DNA of 64,000 nucleotides from CAVTWH01 sp963850915. GTDB lineage: Bacteria > Actinomycetota > Actinomycetes > Mycobacteriales > Micromonosporaceae. Positions within the stretch are counted from its first letter, which is position 1. The number at the start of each line of letters is the position of its first letter. A program made the translations under genes and the position numbers. The notes under the pieces are model-generated. The model was given only the letters and a program-made list of their open reading frames with translations. It made no database searches and was not told where the DNA came from. The stretch is from assembly GCA_963850915.1 (NCBI GenBank), contig CAWKND010000010.1, forward strand, positions 806,001-870,000, in the 5' to 3' direction. Positions 1 through 7,356 of the stretch are shown one piece after another.

Positions 1-1
1 T

Positions 2-439
2 CGCGCGGTGGCCCGCATCTCCCACGTACCGCACCTGGTCGCCGTGGCACTCGCCGCGCAGGCAGCCGGGGACCCACTCGCGTTGACTCTGGCGGCCGGC
101 TCGTTCCGGGACGGTACCCGGGTGGCGGCCAGTCCGCCGGAGCTGATCGCGGCCATGTGCGGGGGCAACGCCGAGGCGGTACGCGGGGCGCTGGACGACG
201 TACTCATCGACCTGGGCGCCGCGCTGGCGGCGCTGGAGAGCCCGGAGCCGATCGTGGCGCTGCGGGAGTGGCTGGCCGCCGGTACCACCGCCCGGTCCAA
301 CTGGCCCGCGACGGCCAGCGAGCCGGCCGAACTGCCGGCCGACCCCGAGGTGCTGCTCCGCCTCGGCCGGGCCGGCGGCTGGGTGACCGCGATCGGTGCC
401 GACCTGCGTACCGTCACCGCCGCCCGACCGATCGCCTGA
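2..439 (+). CDS. tyrA: Prephenate dehydrogenase, C-terminal part (5' end outside window)
   Basis: The reading frame is already open at base 2 and stops at 439, so only the C-terminal 145 or so codons are present. The opening residues, with the ISHVPHL signature, match the all-helical dimerisation domain of bacterial prephenate dehydrogenases, where this SH.PH motif follows the NAD-binding domain. The enzyme makes 4-hydroxyphenylpyruvate in tyrosine biosynthesis. The protein ends after that helical domain and no C-terminal ACT domain follows. The GTG at base 8 is internal and should not be taken as the start. The identification rests on a C-terminal fragment only. Confidence 0.72.
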   Translation, partial: RAVARISHVPHLVAVALAAQAAGDPLALTLAAGSFRDGTRVAASPPELIAAMCGGNAEAVRGALDDVLIDLGAALAALESPEPIVALREWLAAGTTARSNWPATASEPAELPADPEVLLRLGRAGGWVTAIGADLRTVTAARPIA

Positions 440-467
440 CCCGCACCGCCCGCGTGGGCGGGTGGAG

Positions 468-1448
468 TCAGAGCAGCTCGCCGCGGTCGAGGCGGATCAC
501 CCGGCGGTCGGTGACGATCGCGGTGACCAGGTCGTGCGGGGTCACATCGAAGGCCGGGTTGATCGCGTCCGCGCCGGCCGGCGCCCGGTTGCCGGCGACC
601 ACCTCGGCCGCGCCGCGGTCCTCGATCTCCACCCGATCGCCGCTCGGCGTCGTACCGTCCACTGTGGACTCGGGCGCGACCACCAGGAACGGGATACCGG
701 CCCGGCGGGCGCCCAGCGCGTGCGCGTAGCTGCCCACCTTGTTCACCACGTCACCGTTCGCGCAGATCCGGTCGGCGCCCAGGATCACCGCGTCCACCTG
801 CCCGCGCGCCATCAGGAACGGGCCGGCACCATCCACCGCGAGCCGGTACGGGATGCCCAGCTGCCCCAGCTCCCAGGCGGTGAGCCGGGCGCCCTGCAGC
901 AGCGGCCGGGTCTCGCTCGCGATCACCCCGGCCAGCCGGCCGCGGCGGTGCAGTTCTGCGACCACGCCCAGGGCGGTACCGCCGAGGACTGCCGCGAGCG
1001 CCCCGGTATTGCAGTGCGTCAACAGCGTCGGGCGTTCGCCGCACACGTCGGTGACCAGGTCGGCGCCGAGTACGGCCTGCCGCGCGGAGCACTCGATCTC
1101 GTCGTCGCGCAGCCGGTCGGCGGCGGCGAGTACGGCCGGGAAGCCCCCGGACAGCTCACCCGCCACCAGTTCGACGCCGCGCGCCAGGTTCACCGCCGTC
1201 GGCCGGGCACTGGCCACCGCGCGGATCGCCGCGTCCCGGGCCGCGTCGTCGCCCGGGTACTCGCGTACCGCCAGCGCCACCCCGTACCCGCCTGCCACCC
1301 CGAGTGCCGGCGCGCCCCGTACCGCCAACCGGCGTACCGCGTCGACCAGCTCCGCCACCGTGCCCAGCCGCAGTACCCGCAGCGTGTCCGGCAGCGCGGT
1401 CTGGTCGATGATCTCGACCGCCCCGTCCACCCAGTCGATCGTGCGCAT
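468..1448 (-). CDS. mtnA: S-methyl-5-thioribose-1-phosphate isomerase
   Basis: A 326-residue protein of normal family length. It converts methylthioribose-1-phosphate to methylthioribulose-1-phosphate in the methionine salvage pathway. Family landmarks are visible in order: RGAPALG at residues 44-50, the catalytic cysteine in HCNTGALA (Cys146), ETRPLLQGARL near residue 180, and the catalytic aspartate in GADR (Asp226) followed by NGDVVNKVG. The start is the ATG at 1448, giving MRTIDW, which matches the usual N-terminus. The frame stays open far upstream on this strand, but that extension is antisense to the next two genes and is spurious. No other methionine-salvage gene is adjacent. Confidence 0.93.
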   Translation of the reverse strand: MRTIDWVDGAVEIIDQTALPDTLRVLRLGTVAELVDAVRRLAVRGAPALGVAGGYGVALAVREYPGDDAARDAAIRAVASARPTAVNLARGVELVAGELSGGFPAVLAAADRLRDDEIECSARQAVLGADLVTDVCGERPTLLTHCNTGALAAVLGGTALGVVAELHRRGRLAGVIASETRPLLQGARLTAWELGQLGIPYRLAVDGAGPFLMARGQVDAVILGADRICANGDVVNKVGSYAHALGARRAGIPFLVVAPESTVDGTTPSGDRVEIEDRGAAEVVAGNRAPAGADAINPAFDVTPHDLVTAIVTDRRVIRLDRGELL

Positions 1449-1463
1449 GGCCGCCAAGCTACG

Positions 1464-1498
1464 CCCTCCGCCCTCCGCCCTCCGCCCTCCGCCCTCCG
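1464..1498. repeat. Five perfect tandem copies of a 7-bp unit
   Basis: The heptamer ccctccg is repeated exactly five times in the 103-bp gap between mtnA and the divergent PH-like gene. It lies just upstream of the mtnA start. Perfect identity suggests slippage expansion. On the mtnA strand it reads as a G-rich CGGAGGG array resembling repeated Shine-Dalgarno cores, so copy number could affect mtnA translation; that effect is inference. Confidence 0.9.
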
Positions 1499-1551
1499 GT
1501 TCGCGGCCGGCCGGAGCGCGCACGCGGCCGGCCACGGGTAGATTCGGGGCC

Positions 1552-1995
1552 ATGCCGATCTGGGCCGTACTGCTCGTCGTGATCGTCGTCGCGCTCGTGC
1601 TGGGCCTGGTCGGAGCCGCGTTCCTGGCACCGGCCCGGGTGAGCTTCGAACTCGACGGCGGGGTACTGGTCATCGGGCTGGGTGCCGCCGACCGGCTGCT
1701 CTGCCTGCACGGGCCGATCCGACTGCCGCTGGCCCAGATCCGTTCGGTACGAGTGGTCGGGCGGGATGAGGTGTCCCGGCCGGTACTGCGGTTCCCCGGC
1801 TCGTACATCCCGGGCGTGATCACCGCCGGCTCGTACGGGCTGGGCGCGGAGCGCAGCTTCTGGGACGTACGCAAGGCCAGCCGGGTACTGGTGATCGCGT
1901 GCCAGCCCGACGCCGCGTACTCCTCCCTGGTCCTGGAGGTGCCCGACCCGGACGAGGCGGCAGCCCGACTGGCGCACTCGGTGGGCCAGCGGTGA
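1552..1995 (+). CDS. Small membrane protein with PH-like domain
   Basis: A 147-residue protein. Residues 1-27 form one hydrophobic membrane segment with only a four-residue N-terminal tail. The rest looks like the bacterial PH-like fold: a beta-rich stretch with a G..L..RFPGSYIPG loop and an SFWDVRKASRVLVI strand pattern. Actinobacterial proteins of this type are usually annotated only as PH-domain membrane proteins and their ligand is unknown. Its stop codon overlaps the GTG start of the next gene by 4 bp (GTGA), so the two are translationally coupled. The domain call comes from pattern resemblance, not a profile match. Confidence 0.7.
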   Translation: MPIWAVLLVVIVVALVLGLVGAAFLAPARVSFELDGGVLVIGLGAADRLLCLHGPIRLPLAQIRSVRVVGRDEVSRPVLRFPGSYIPGVITAGSYGLGAERSFWDVRKASRVLVIACQPDAAYSSLVLEVPDPDEAAARLAHSVGQR

Positions 1996-3095
1996 GTGAG
2001 CCCCGGGACGCGGTCGCCGACCTGCGTGAGATCGCCTTCCGGCTGGAGCGCGCCAACGAGGCGAGCTACCGCGTCAAAGCGTTCCGGTCGGCCGCCAACG
2101 CACTCGCCGCACTCCCCACCGAGGAGGTGCTCCGGCGGGCCGCCGACGGTACCCTCACCCAGCTCAGCGGGGTCGGCGAGGTGACCGCGCGCTGTGTTGT
2201 CGAGTCGCTCGCCGGCGAGGAGCCGGTCTACCTGCGCCGCCTCGACGCGACCGCCGGAGTCGACCTCGACGACGAGGCCGGCCGGATCCGCGGCGCACTC
2301 AAGGGCGACTGCCACTCGCACTCCGACTGGTCCGACGGCGGCTCGCCGATCGAGGAGATGGCGCTGGGCGCGGTCCGGCTCGGCCACGAGTACCTGGTCG
2401 TCACCGACCACTCGCCCCGGCTCACGGTGGCGAACGGGCTCTCCCCGGCCCGGCTGCGCCGGCAACTCGACCGGGTGGCCGAGATCAACGCGGGGCTCCC
2501 CGCCGGCTTCCGCATCCTCACCGGCATCGAGGTGGACATCCTCGCCGACGGCGCACTCGACCAGGAGGACGAACTGCTGGCCCGGCTCGACGTGGTGGTC
2601 GCCTCCGTCCACAGTGGACTGAAGGACGAGTCGGCCCGGATGACGAAGCGGATGCTGGCCGCCGTCGCCAATCCGCACGTCGACATCCTCGGCCACTGCA
2701 CCGGCCGCAAGCTCTCCACCGGTAGCAAGGAGAGCGGCAGCAAAGTGGGCGGTGGCAAGGAGGGCGGTGGCGACCGGGCGCACCGGCGGTCGGGTACCCG
2801 GCCGCCGAGCGCGTTTGACGCGCCCGCTGTCTTCGCCGCGTGCGCCGAGCACGACAAGGCGGTGGAGATCAACTGCCGGCCGGACCGGCTGGACCCGCCG
2901 AAGCGACTGTTGATGCTCGCGGTCGAGGCCGGCTGCCGGTTCACCGTCGACACCGACGCGCACGCCCCCGGACAGCTGGACTGGCTCCCCAACGGCTGCG
3001 AACGGGCGGCCCGCTGCGGGGTACCGGTGGACCGGATCGTGAATACCTGGAGCGCGCAGCGGCTACTGGAGTGGACCGCCGCGCACGGCTCCTGA
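1992..3095 (+). CDS. PHP-domain phosphoesterase with N-terminal helix-hairpin-helix
   Basis: A 367-residue protein. Residues 1-90 resemble the helical N-terminus of family X DNA polymerases, including a helix-hairpin-helix LSGVGEVTA near residues 58-66. From about residue 105 a PHP metal-dependent phosphoesterase domain follows. Its metal ligands are visible in HSHSDWSDG (108-116), VTDHS (137-141), GIEVD (178-182), SVHSG (205-209), GHCTGR (234-239) and VDTDAH. The polymerase catalytic domain is absent, so this is a stand-alone nuclease or phosphatase rather than PolX. The start is GTG 1992, coupled by GTGA overlap to the gene before it. Residues 242-268 are a Ser/Gly/Lys-rich low-complexity insertion at a point where homologues run straight from GRKL to RPPSAFD. 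The substrate is not known. Confidence 0.82.
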   Translation: MSEPRDAVADLREIAFRLERANEASYRVKAFRSAANALAALPTEEVLRRAADGTLTQLSGVGEVTARCVVESLAGEEPVYLRRLDATAGVDLDDEAGRIRGALKGDCHSHSDWSDGGSPIEEMALGAVRLGHEYLVVTDHSPRLTVANGLSPARLRRQLDRVAEINAGLPAGFRILTGIEVDILADGALDQEDELLARLDVVVASVHSGLKDESARMTKRMLAAVANPHVDILGHCTGRKLSTGSKESGSKVGGGKEGGGDRAHRRSGTRPPSAFDAPAVFAACAEHDKAVEINCRPDRLDPPKRLLMLAVEAGCRFTVDTDAHAPGQLDWLPNGCERAARCGVPVDRIVNTWSAQRLLEWTAAHGS

Positions 3096-3362
3096 CGGCC
3101 ACAGCTCCGGCTCGCTCCCTTCCAGCGGCAGATCGGTCGGGACCGCGCACAGGGCGTGCACGTGACCACGGTGGATATTGTGGCTTCGAGCTGCAGGCGG
3201 GGTCTGCCATCCGAGGTTGAGGCACTAGATCCGGCAGTTGGGTGGCGCCGCACGGTCGGGCGGCCGACCGCGAGGGTGGTTGGGGCTGGCGACGATGCTC
3301 GCTGCGAGCGCTCGGCGGGATGCTGCGGACGAAGGCGGGCACGGTTGATAAAGGATTTGCGA

Positions 3363-4574
3363 GTGGCGGTGGCCGGCGCCGGCCTTGGCGGGTTGTGCCT
3401 GGCGCAGGGGCTCGTGCGGGCCGGTGTCGATGTCCAGGTCTACGAACGGGATGTCGAGCTTGGGGTTCGCCGACAGGGCTACCGGCTGCACATGGACGCG
3501 CGGGCCGGCCTGTCGCTGCAGAAGTGCCTGCCGCCGCAGCTGTTTCGGCTGTTCCTCGCCACGACGGGCCGGCCGGGAACGAAGTTCACCGTCCTCTCCG
3601 ATCAACTGCGTGTCCTGCACGAGGTGCATGGGAATCCGGATCGTGACGCCGAGGACCCGGCGGTACTGAGCACGTCGGCCGACCGTGGGACGCTGCGTGA
3701 GATCCTCGCCGCCGGACTCGACGACCGAATCCATTTCGGCCGCGAACTGGCGGGGTATGAGCAGGACGCGCACGGTGTGACACTGCGTTTCGTAGCTGGT
3801 TCCACCGAGCGGGCCGGCGTTCTGGTAGGCGCGGACGGTGTGGGGTCTGCAGTCCGCCGCACGCTGCTGCCCGATGCGTCGATCGTGGATACCGGCTCAC
3901 GCGTCATCTACGGCAAGACGTTGCTCGACGACGCGGCGCGAAGCGTCGTCCCAGCGGCAATGCGCGACGGGTTCACCGCGATCGTCGGCGGGCACGTCGG
4001 CCTGGCCGCCGGGCTCGTCGAATTTCGGCGGCCACCCGCAGAGGCGGCAGCTGAGGTCGCACCAGGCGTACGGCTGAGCCCCGCGCGCGACTACGCCATG
4101 TGGGGCGTGTCTGCCCAGCACGACCGATTCCCGGCGGCGGACGCGAAGCTGTCCGGAATGGATGCCGCAGCGCTGCACGCCGTGGCATGCGAGGCGATCC
4201 GGTCGTGGCACCCTGACCTGCGCGCGATGCTGGCCATGGCGGCGGTCGACGAGACCTTCTTCATCCGAGTCCGCAGCAGCGTACGTGTCCCGGCGTGGAC
4301 GCCGAGCCGGGTGACCCTGCTCGGTGACGCCATCCATGCGATGAGCCCGGCCCGTGGCTCCGGCGCCAACACGGCGCTGCTGGACGCGGCGAACCTGTAC
4401 GCAGCGCTGACCGACGGGGACACCGATGTTGTGACGGCGATCGGCAGGTACGAGCTGCGGATGCGCGACTACGGCTTCGCCGCGGTCGACGCATCCCGAC
4501 AGGCGGAGACCCAGACCGCACGGCGCGGGAACCCGCTGTGGCTTCGGATCCTCAACCGCCTACCGAAGCCGTGA
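3363..4574 (+). CDS. FAD-dependent monooxygenase (class A flavoprotein hydroxylase)
   Basis: A 403-residue enzyme. It starts almost directly at the FAD-binding Rossmann motif GAGLGG, carries the second FAD contact GADGVGSAVR about mid-protein and the third, LLGDAIHAMSPARGSG, near residue 320. It therefore belongs to the para-hydroxybenzoate hydroxylase/TetX-like superfamily, which hydroxylates small organic molecules using NAD(P)H and oxygen. Of several start codons, GTG 3363 is preferred because AAAGGA (3350-3355) lies 7 nt upstream; TTG 3345 and TTG 3357 are less well placed. The gene stands alone between unrelated neighbours, and a tRNA-like 3' fragment follows 60 bp downstream. The substrate cannot be predicted. 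Confidence 0.85.
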   Translation: MAVAGAGLGGLCLAQGLVRAGVDVQVYERDVELGVRRQGYRLHMDARAGLSLQKCLPPQLFRLFLATTGRPGTKFTVLSDQLRVLHEVHGNPDRDAEDPAVLSTSADRGTLREILAAGLDDRIHFGRELAGYEQDAHGVTLRFVAGSTERAGVLVGADGVGSAVRRTLLPDASIVDTGSRVIYGKTLLDDAARSVVPAAMRDGFTAIVGGHVGLAAGLVEFRRPPAEAAAEVAPGVRLSPARDYAMWGVSAQHDRFPAADAKLSGMDAAALHAVACEAIRSWHPDLRAMLAMAAVDETFFIRVRSSVRVPAWTPSRVTLLGDAIHAMSPARGSGANTALLDAANLYAALTDGDTDVVTAIGRYELRMRDYGFAAVDASRQAETQTARRGNPLWLRILNRLPKP

Positions 4575-4636
4575 GACCTAAAGATCACCCGGACGTCATA
4601 CATGACTGCCACGGTTCTTCATCGACCAACTCGGCA

Positions 4637-4660
4637 GCGGGTTCGAGCCCCGCCAGTCCA
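4637..4660 (+). other. tRNA-like 3' fragment (T-arm and acceptor strand)
   Basis: Bases 4637-4653 form a perfect tRNA T-arm: stem GCGGG/CCCGC around the loop TTCGAGC. CAGTCCA follows in the position of a 3' acceptor strand. A GGAC at 4591-4594 could pair with part of that strand, and GGTT...GACC (4613-4627) could form a 4-bp arm, but there is no D-arm. It is best read as a relic or displaced tRNA 3' end, such as an old attachment site, not a working tRNA. Confidence 0.35.
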
Positions 4661-4728
4661 AGGAGGGACCAAGCCGCTGCCGGCGGGGCGCTACGCTCTC
4701 GTCCGGCGTGCTGATGAGGGGCGGCGTG

Positions 4729-6054
4729 ATGATGCGGATCGGCTCGGTGGTGCTGGCGCTGGCCGCCGCAGTGGCGCTTGCGGCGTGCACGCCGCAGCCG
4801 GTGGCCGCGCACCGGTCGGCCGCGCCGTCGCTGACTGGCCCGTCGACCCCGCCAACCTCGACGGTGGTACCCCCGCGGCTCAGTTCTACTCCACTGTGGA
4901 CGGACAAGGTCCTCAAGGACTACACGGACGGGCAGCCGCTGGTACCAGTCACCGACCTGGCCCAACTCCTGCTGGTCGGGGACGCGCTGCTGACCACCGG
5001 CTACGAACCCGGGCACCGGGGTACCGACCGGATCGTGGTCAGCGACGCGAAGACCGGTGCGATGCGCTGGTCGGCGACCTCGGACGACACGATCCCCGGT
5101 GCCGGCGGCTCCACCTTCGACTTCCTCCAGTCCGCGCGGGTACTCGGCGATCCGGCCGGCGACTGGACGCTGGTCACCACGTTCAAGCGCAAGCTGTCAG
5201 GCAACAACTACGAGGAGGGCATCGTCGGCCTGTCCGGCCGGGACGGCAGCCTGCGCTGGCGCATCCCGGTGCAGCACGCCAGCCGCTGCACCTGCCCGTG
5301 GACCCGGCTGGACGTCATGATCCTCGGGCCGGCCGCCGCCGGTACGGTGCTGGTCTACATCCTCACCAACGCCGTCTCAGCCGGCACCGTCGCCACCAAG
5401 GTGATCGCCTACGACACGGGCACGCGCCAGCAACTGTGGAGCGCGACCGGGATCTCCCCGGAGGCCGTCGACGGCAACCTGCTGCTGGTGACCCGGCCGA
5501 CGCTGCCGGCACAGGAGGACGTCAATACGCCCGCCACACTGTCTGCCGTCGACCTGCGTACCGGCACCCTGCGCTGGAACCTGGCCGACCGGTACCCGTA
5601 CAGCAGGCTCGTCTTCGCCGGAGGGGACACGGTGGTGGTGGAGCGCAAGCCCGGTACCGCGATCGTGGACGCGGCGACCGGCCGCGAGCTGGGGACCACC
5701 CCGGACACGTTGAGCGGCTGCGGGCGTACCGAGGCGGTCTTCGCCTGTCACGACAACAGCGCCGGCATCGCCTCGCCCAACGCGGTCGTCATCACCCGCG
5801 GCGGCGACTCGGCCACGGTGACCGCCGTGCCGAACAGCCAACGGTGCGACCGGGTGCAGGTCTGGGGGCAACTGCTCTACTGCGACGACGCCACGAACGA
5901 GCCGCAGTACGCGGCGGCTATGGACGCGGCCGGCGCGGTGGCGATCGCCAAGCTACCCGGCAGGCTGGAGACGGCGAGCGATACGGTCGCGGTCTTCTCC
6001 ACCGGCGGCTTCGAGGTCAACGAGGGGATCTTCGCGGCGTACGCAGTCGGCTGA
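4729..6054 (+). CDS. Secreted lipoprotein with PQQ-like beta-propeller repeats
   Basis: A 441-residue protein. The N-terminus is a lipoprotein signal peptide ending in a lipobox (ALAAC, cysteine near residue 19), followed by a Pro/Ser/Thr-rich linker. The body carries repeating units of the type V.D..TG..RW, for example SDAKTGAMRWS, GRDGSLRW, DLRTGTLRW and DAATGRELG, typical of PQQ-like beta-propellers. Several cysteines (RCTCPW, SGCGRTE, RCDRV) suggest disulfides outside the membrane. The start was set at ATG 4729 because AGGGG (4717-4721) sits 7 nt upstream; GTG 4726 and ATG 4732 are alternatives. No partner gene suggests a substrate, so the function is unknown. Confidence 0.78.
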   Translation: MMRIGSVVLALAAAVALAACTPQPVAAHRSAAPSLTGPSTPPTSTVVPPRLSSTPLWTDKVLKDYTDGQPLVPVTDLAQLLLVGDALLTTGYEPGHRGTDRIVVSDAKTGAMRWSATSDDTIPGAGGSTFDFLQSARVLGDPAGDWTLVTTFKRKLSGNNYEEGIVGLSGRDGSLRWRIPVQHASRCTCPWTRLDVMILGPAAAGTVLVYILTNAVSAGTVATKVIAYDTGTRQQLWSATGISPEAVDGNLLLVTRPTLPAQEDVNTPATLSAVDLRTGTLRWNLADRYPYSRLVFAGGDTVVVERKPGTAIVDAATGRELGTTPDTLSGCGRTEAVFACHDNSAGIASPNAVVITRGGDSATVTAVPNSQRCDRVQVWGQLLYCDDATNEPQYAAAMDAAGAVAIAKLPGRLETASDTVAVFSTGGFEVNEGIFAAYAVG

Positions 6055-6067
6055 CCGCTCAAGGGAC

Positions 6068-7108
6068 TCAGTGATCTTCGGCGGCTCCACCAGCATCTGG
6101 GGCTTCGCCAACTACCCGGCCAGCCGCGACAGGTATGAAGGCAAACTCCTGCCCAGCGGCCCTCCCGTCGGCAGCCCCGAAGAAACCCGGCGAGGACCGC
6201 TTGGCCGGCCGGCGGCGCTGCAGGACGCCCTGGGAGACGGCCACGCCGAGCAGGATGACCAGCGCGCCGACCGGCTCGTACCAGTTGAGCGTCTCGTGCC
6301 GGACGAGTACGCCGGCCGCGATGGCCACCACCGGCATGAGGTAGGTGACCGAGGCGGAGGTGGTCGCGCCGGCCAGCCGGATCACCCGGTAGTTCAGGAC
6401 GAACGCGACCCCGCTGCCCAGCGCGCCCAGCGCCGTTACCGCCAGGATCACGTTGAGGTGCAGCGTGCGTACGTCCGTCGGCGCACCGGCGAGCAGCGGC
6501 GCGATGATCGCCATCTGCGCGGTGGCGATGAGTAGCTGGGCGGCGACGATGGCCACCCCGGACTCGGGGCGCCCGGCCACGAAGCGGCGGATGTAGGGCA
6601 GGCCCACGCCGTAGCACGCGGCCGCGGCGAAGCACATGAGCTGCCCGGTGAGCGCCGCGCCGCCGATCCCCTGCCACACCCCGAGCACCACCAGTACCCC
6701 GGCGAAGCCCACGAAGAGCCCGGCCACCCGTTGCCGGGTGGGCCGCTCCTGCGGGTAGATCGCCAGCAGGACCAGCAGGGTGACCAGTGGTGTGGTGGCG
6801 TTCCAGATGCCGGCGAGTACCGAGGAGACGCGCTGCTCACCGAAGCCGAACAGGGTGAACGGGAGCACGTTCATCACGATGGCCACCACGAACAGGTGTG
6901 CCCACAGTCGCGGATCCCGGGGCAGCCCGGTGCGGGTGACCGCGCAGATGATCAGCAGGGTGAGCGCACCGATAGCGAGCCGGGCCAGCGTGACGTAGGC
7001 CGGGTGCAGCTGGCTGACGCCGACCCCGATGAACAGGAAGCTGCAGCCCCAGATCACCGCGAGGGCCAGGTAGGCCGGCAGCCAGCGGCGCGGTACTCGA
7101 TCGCTCAC
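6068..7108 (-). CDS. EamA/DMT-family membrane transporter
   Basis: A protein of about 346 residues with ten hydrophobic segments arranged as two EamA half-repeats. The first begins LALAVIWGCSFLFIGVGVS and the second begins about residue 150 (GQLMCFAAAACYGVG). These motifs are standard for the drug/metabolite transporter superfamily, which exports amino acids, nucleosides or drugs. The C-terminal 60 residues after the last helix are hydrophilic and not conserved. GTG 7108 (MSDRVPRRW) is preferred because AAGG lies about 9 nt upstream on this strand; GTG 7126 has no ribosome site. The substrate is unknown. Confidence 0.8.
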   Translation of the reverse strand: MSDRVPRRWLPAYLALAVIWGCSFLFIGVGVSQLHPAYVTLARLAIGALTLLIICAVTRTGLPRDPRLWAHLFVVAIVMNVLPFTLFGFGEQRVSSVLAGIWNATTPLVTLLVLLAIYPQERPTRQRVAGLFVGFAGVLVVLGVWQGIGGAALTGQLMCFAAAACYGVGLPYIRRFVAGRPESGVAIVAAQLLIATAQMAIIAPLLAGAPTDVRTLHLNVILAVTALGALGSGVAFVLNYRVIRLAGATTSASVTYLMPVVAIAAGVLVRHETLNWYEPVGALVILLGVAVSQGVLQRRRPAKRSSPGFFGAADGRAAGQEFAFIPVAAGRVVGEAPDAGGAAEDH

Positions 7109-7151
7109 CAGGCCAGCCTTGCCCACGGGTACGACAATGTCGCGCGGATTT

Positions 7152-7258
7152 CGGACCTCACGGCGAGCGGGCGGACCTCACGGCGAGCGGGCGGACCTCA
7201 CGGCGAGCGGGCGGACCTCACGGCGAGCGGGCGGACCTCACGGCGAGCGGGCGGACCT
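7152..7258. repeat. 20-bp tandem minisatellite, five perfect copies plus a partial
   Basis: The unit cggacctcacggcgagcggg is repeated five times without a mismatch (7152-7171, 7172-7191, 7192-7211, 7212-7231, 7232-7251), followed by a 7-bp partial copy. It fills the gap between the divergent transporter and DUF885 gene, within 100 bp of both starts. The absence of spacers rules out a CRISPR array. The perfect identity points to recent expansion. Confidence 0.95.
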
Positions 7259-7356
7259 GGCGCCGGCAGACAGGCGGCGGGCGGCGACCCTCGGCCGGCC
7301 CCGCGCGGCGTCGGTTCGGGCGCCCGGCGGGGGTACTGGTCACGTAGGGTCGGCTG

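Noticed and set aside
468..2963. An 831-codon minus-strand gene
   Set aside because: Only its last 326 codons (MtnA) look like a protein; the upstream part is antisense to two convincing plus-strand genes.
4590..4661. A functional tRNA with UCA anticodon (selenocysteine or suppressor type)
   Set aside because: There is no D-arm, the acceptor stem pairs at only four positions, and the base after the anticodon is not a purine.
4585..5016. Minus-strand gene at the tRNA-like fragment
   Set aside because: It is antisense to the lipoprotein gene start, with no domain features.
7152..7258. CRISPR array
   Set aside because: The 20-bp units are directly adjacent with no spacers and no cas genes are near.
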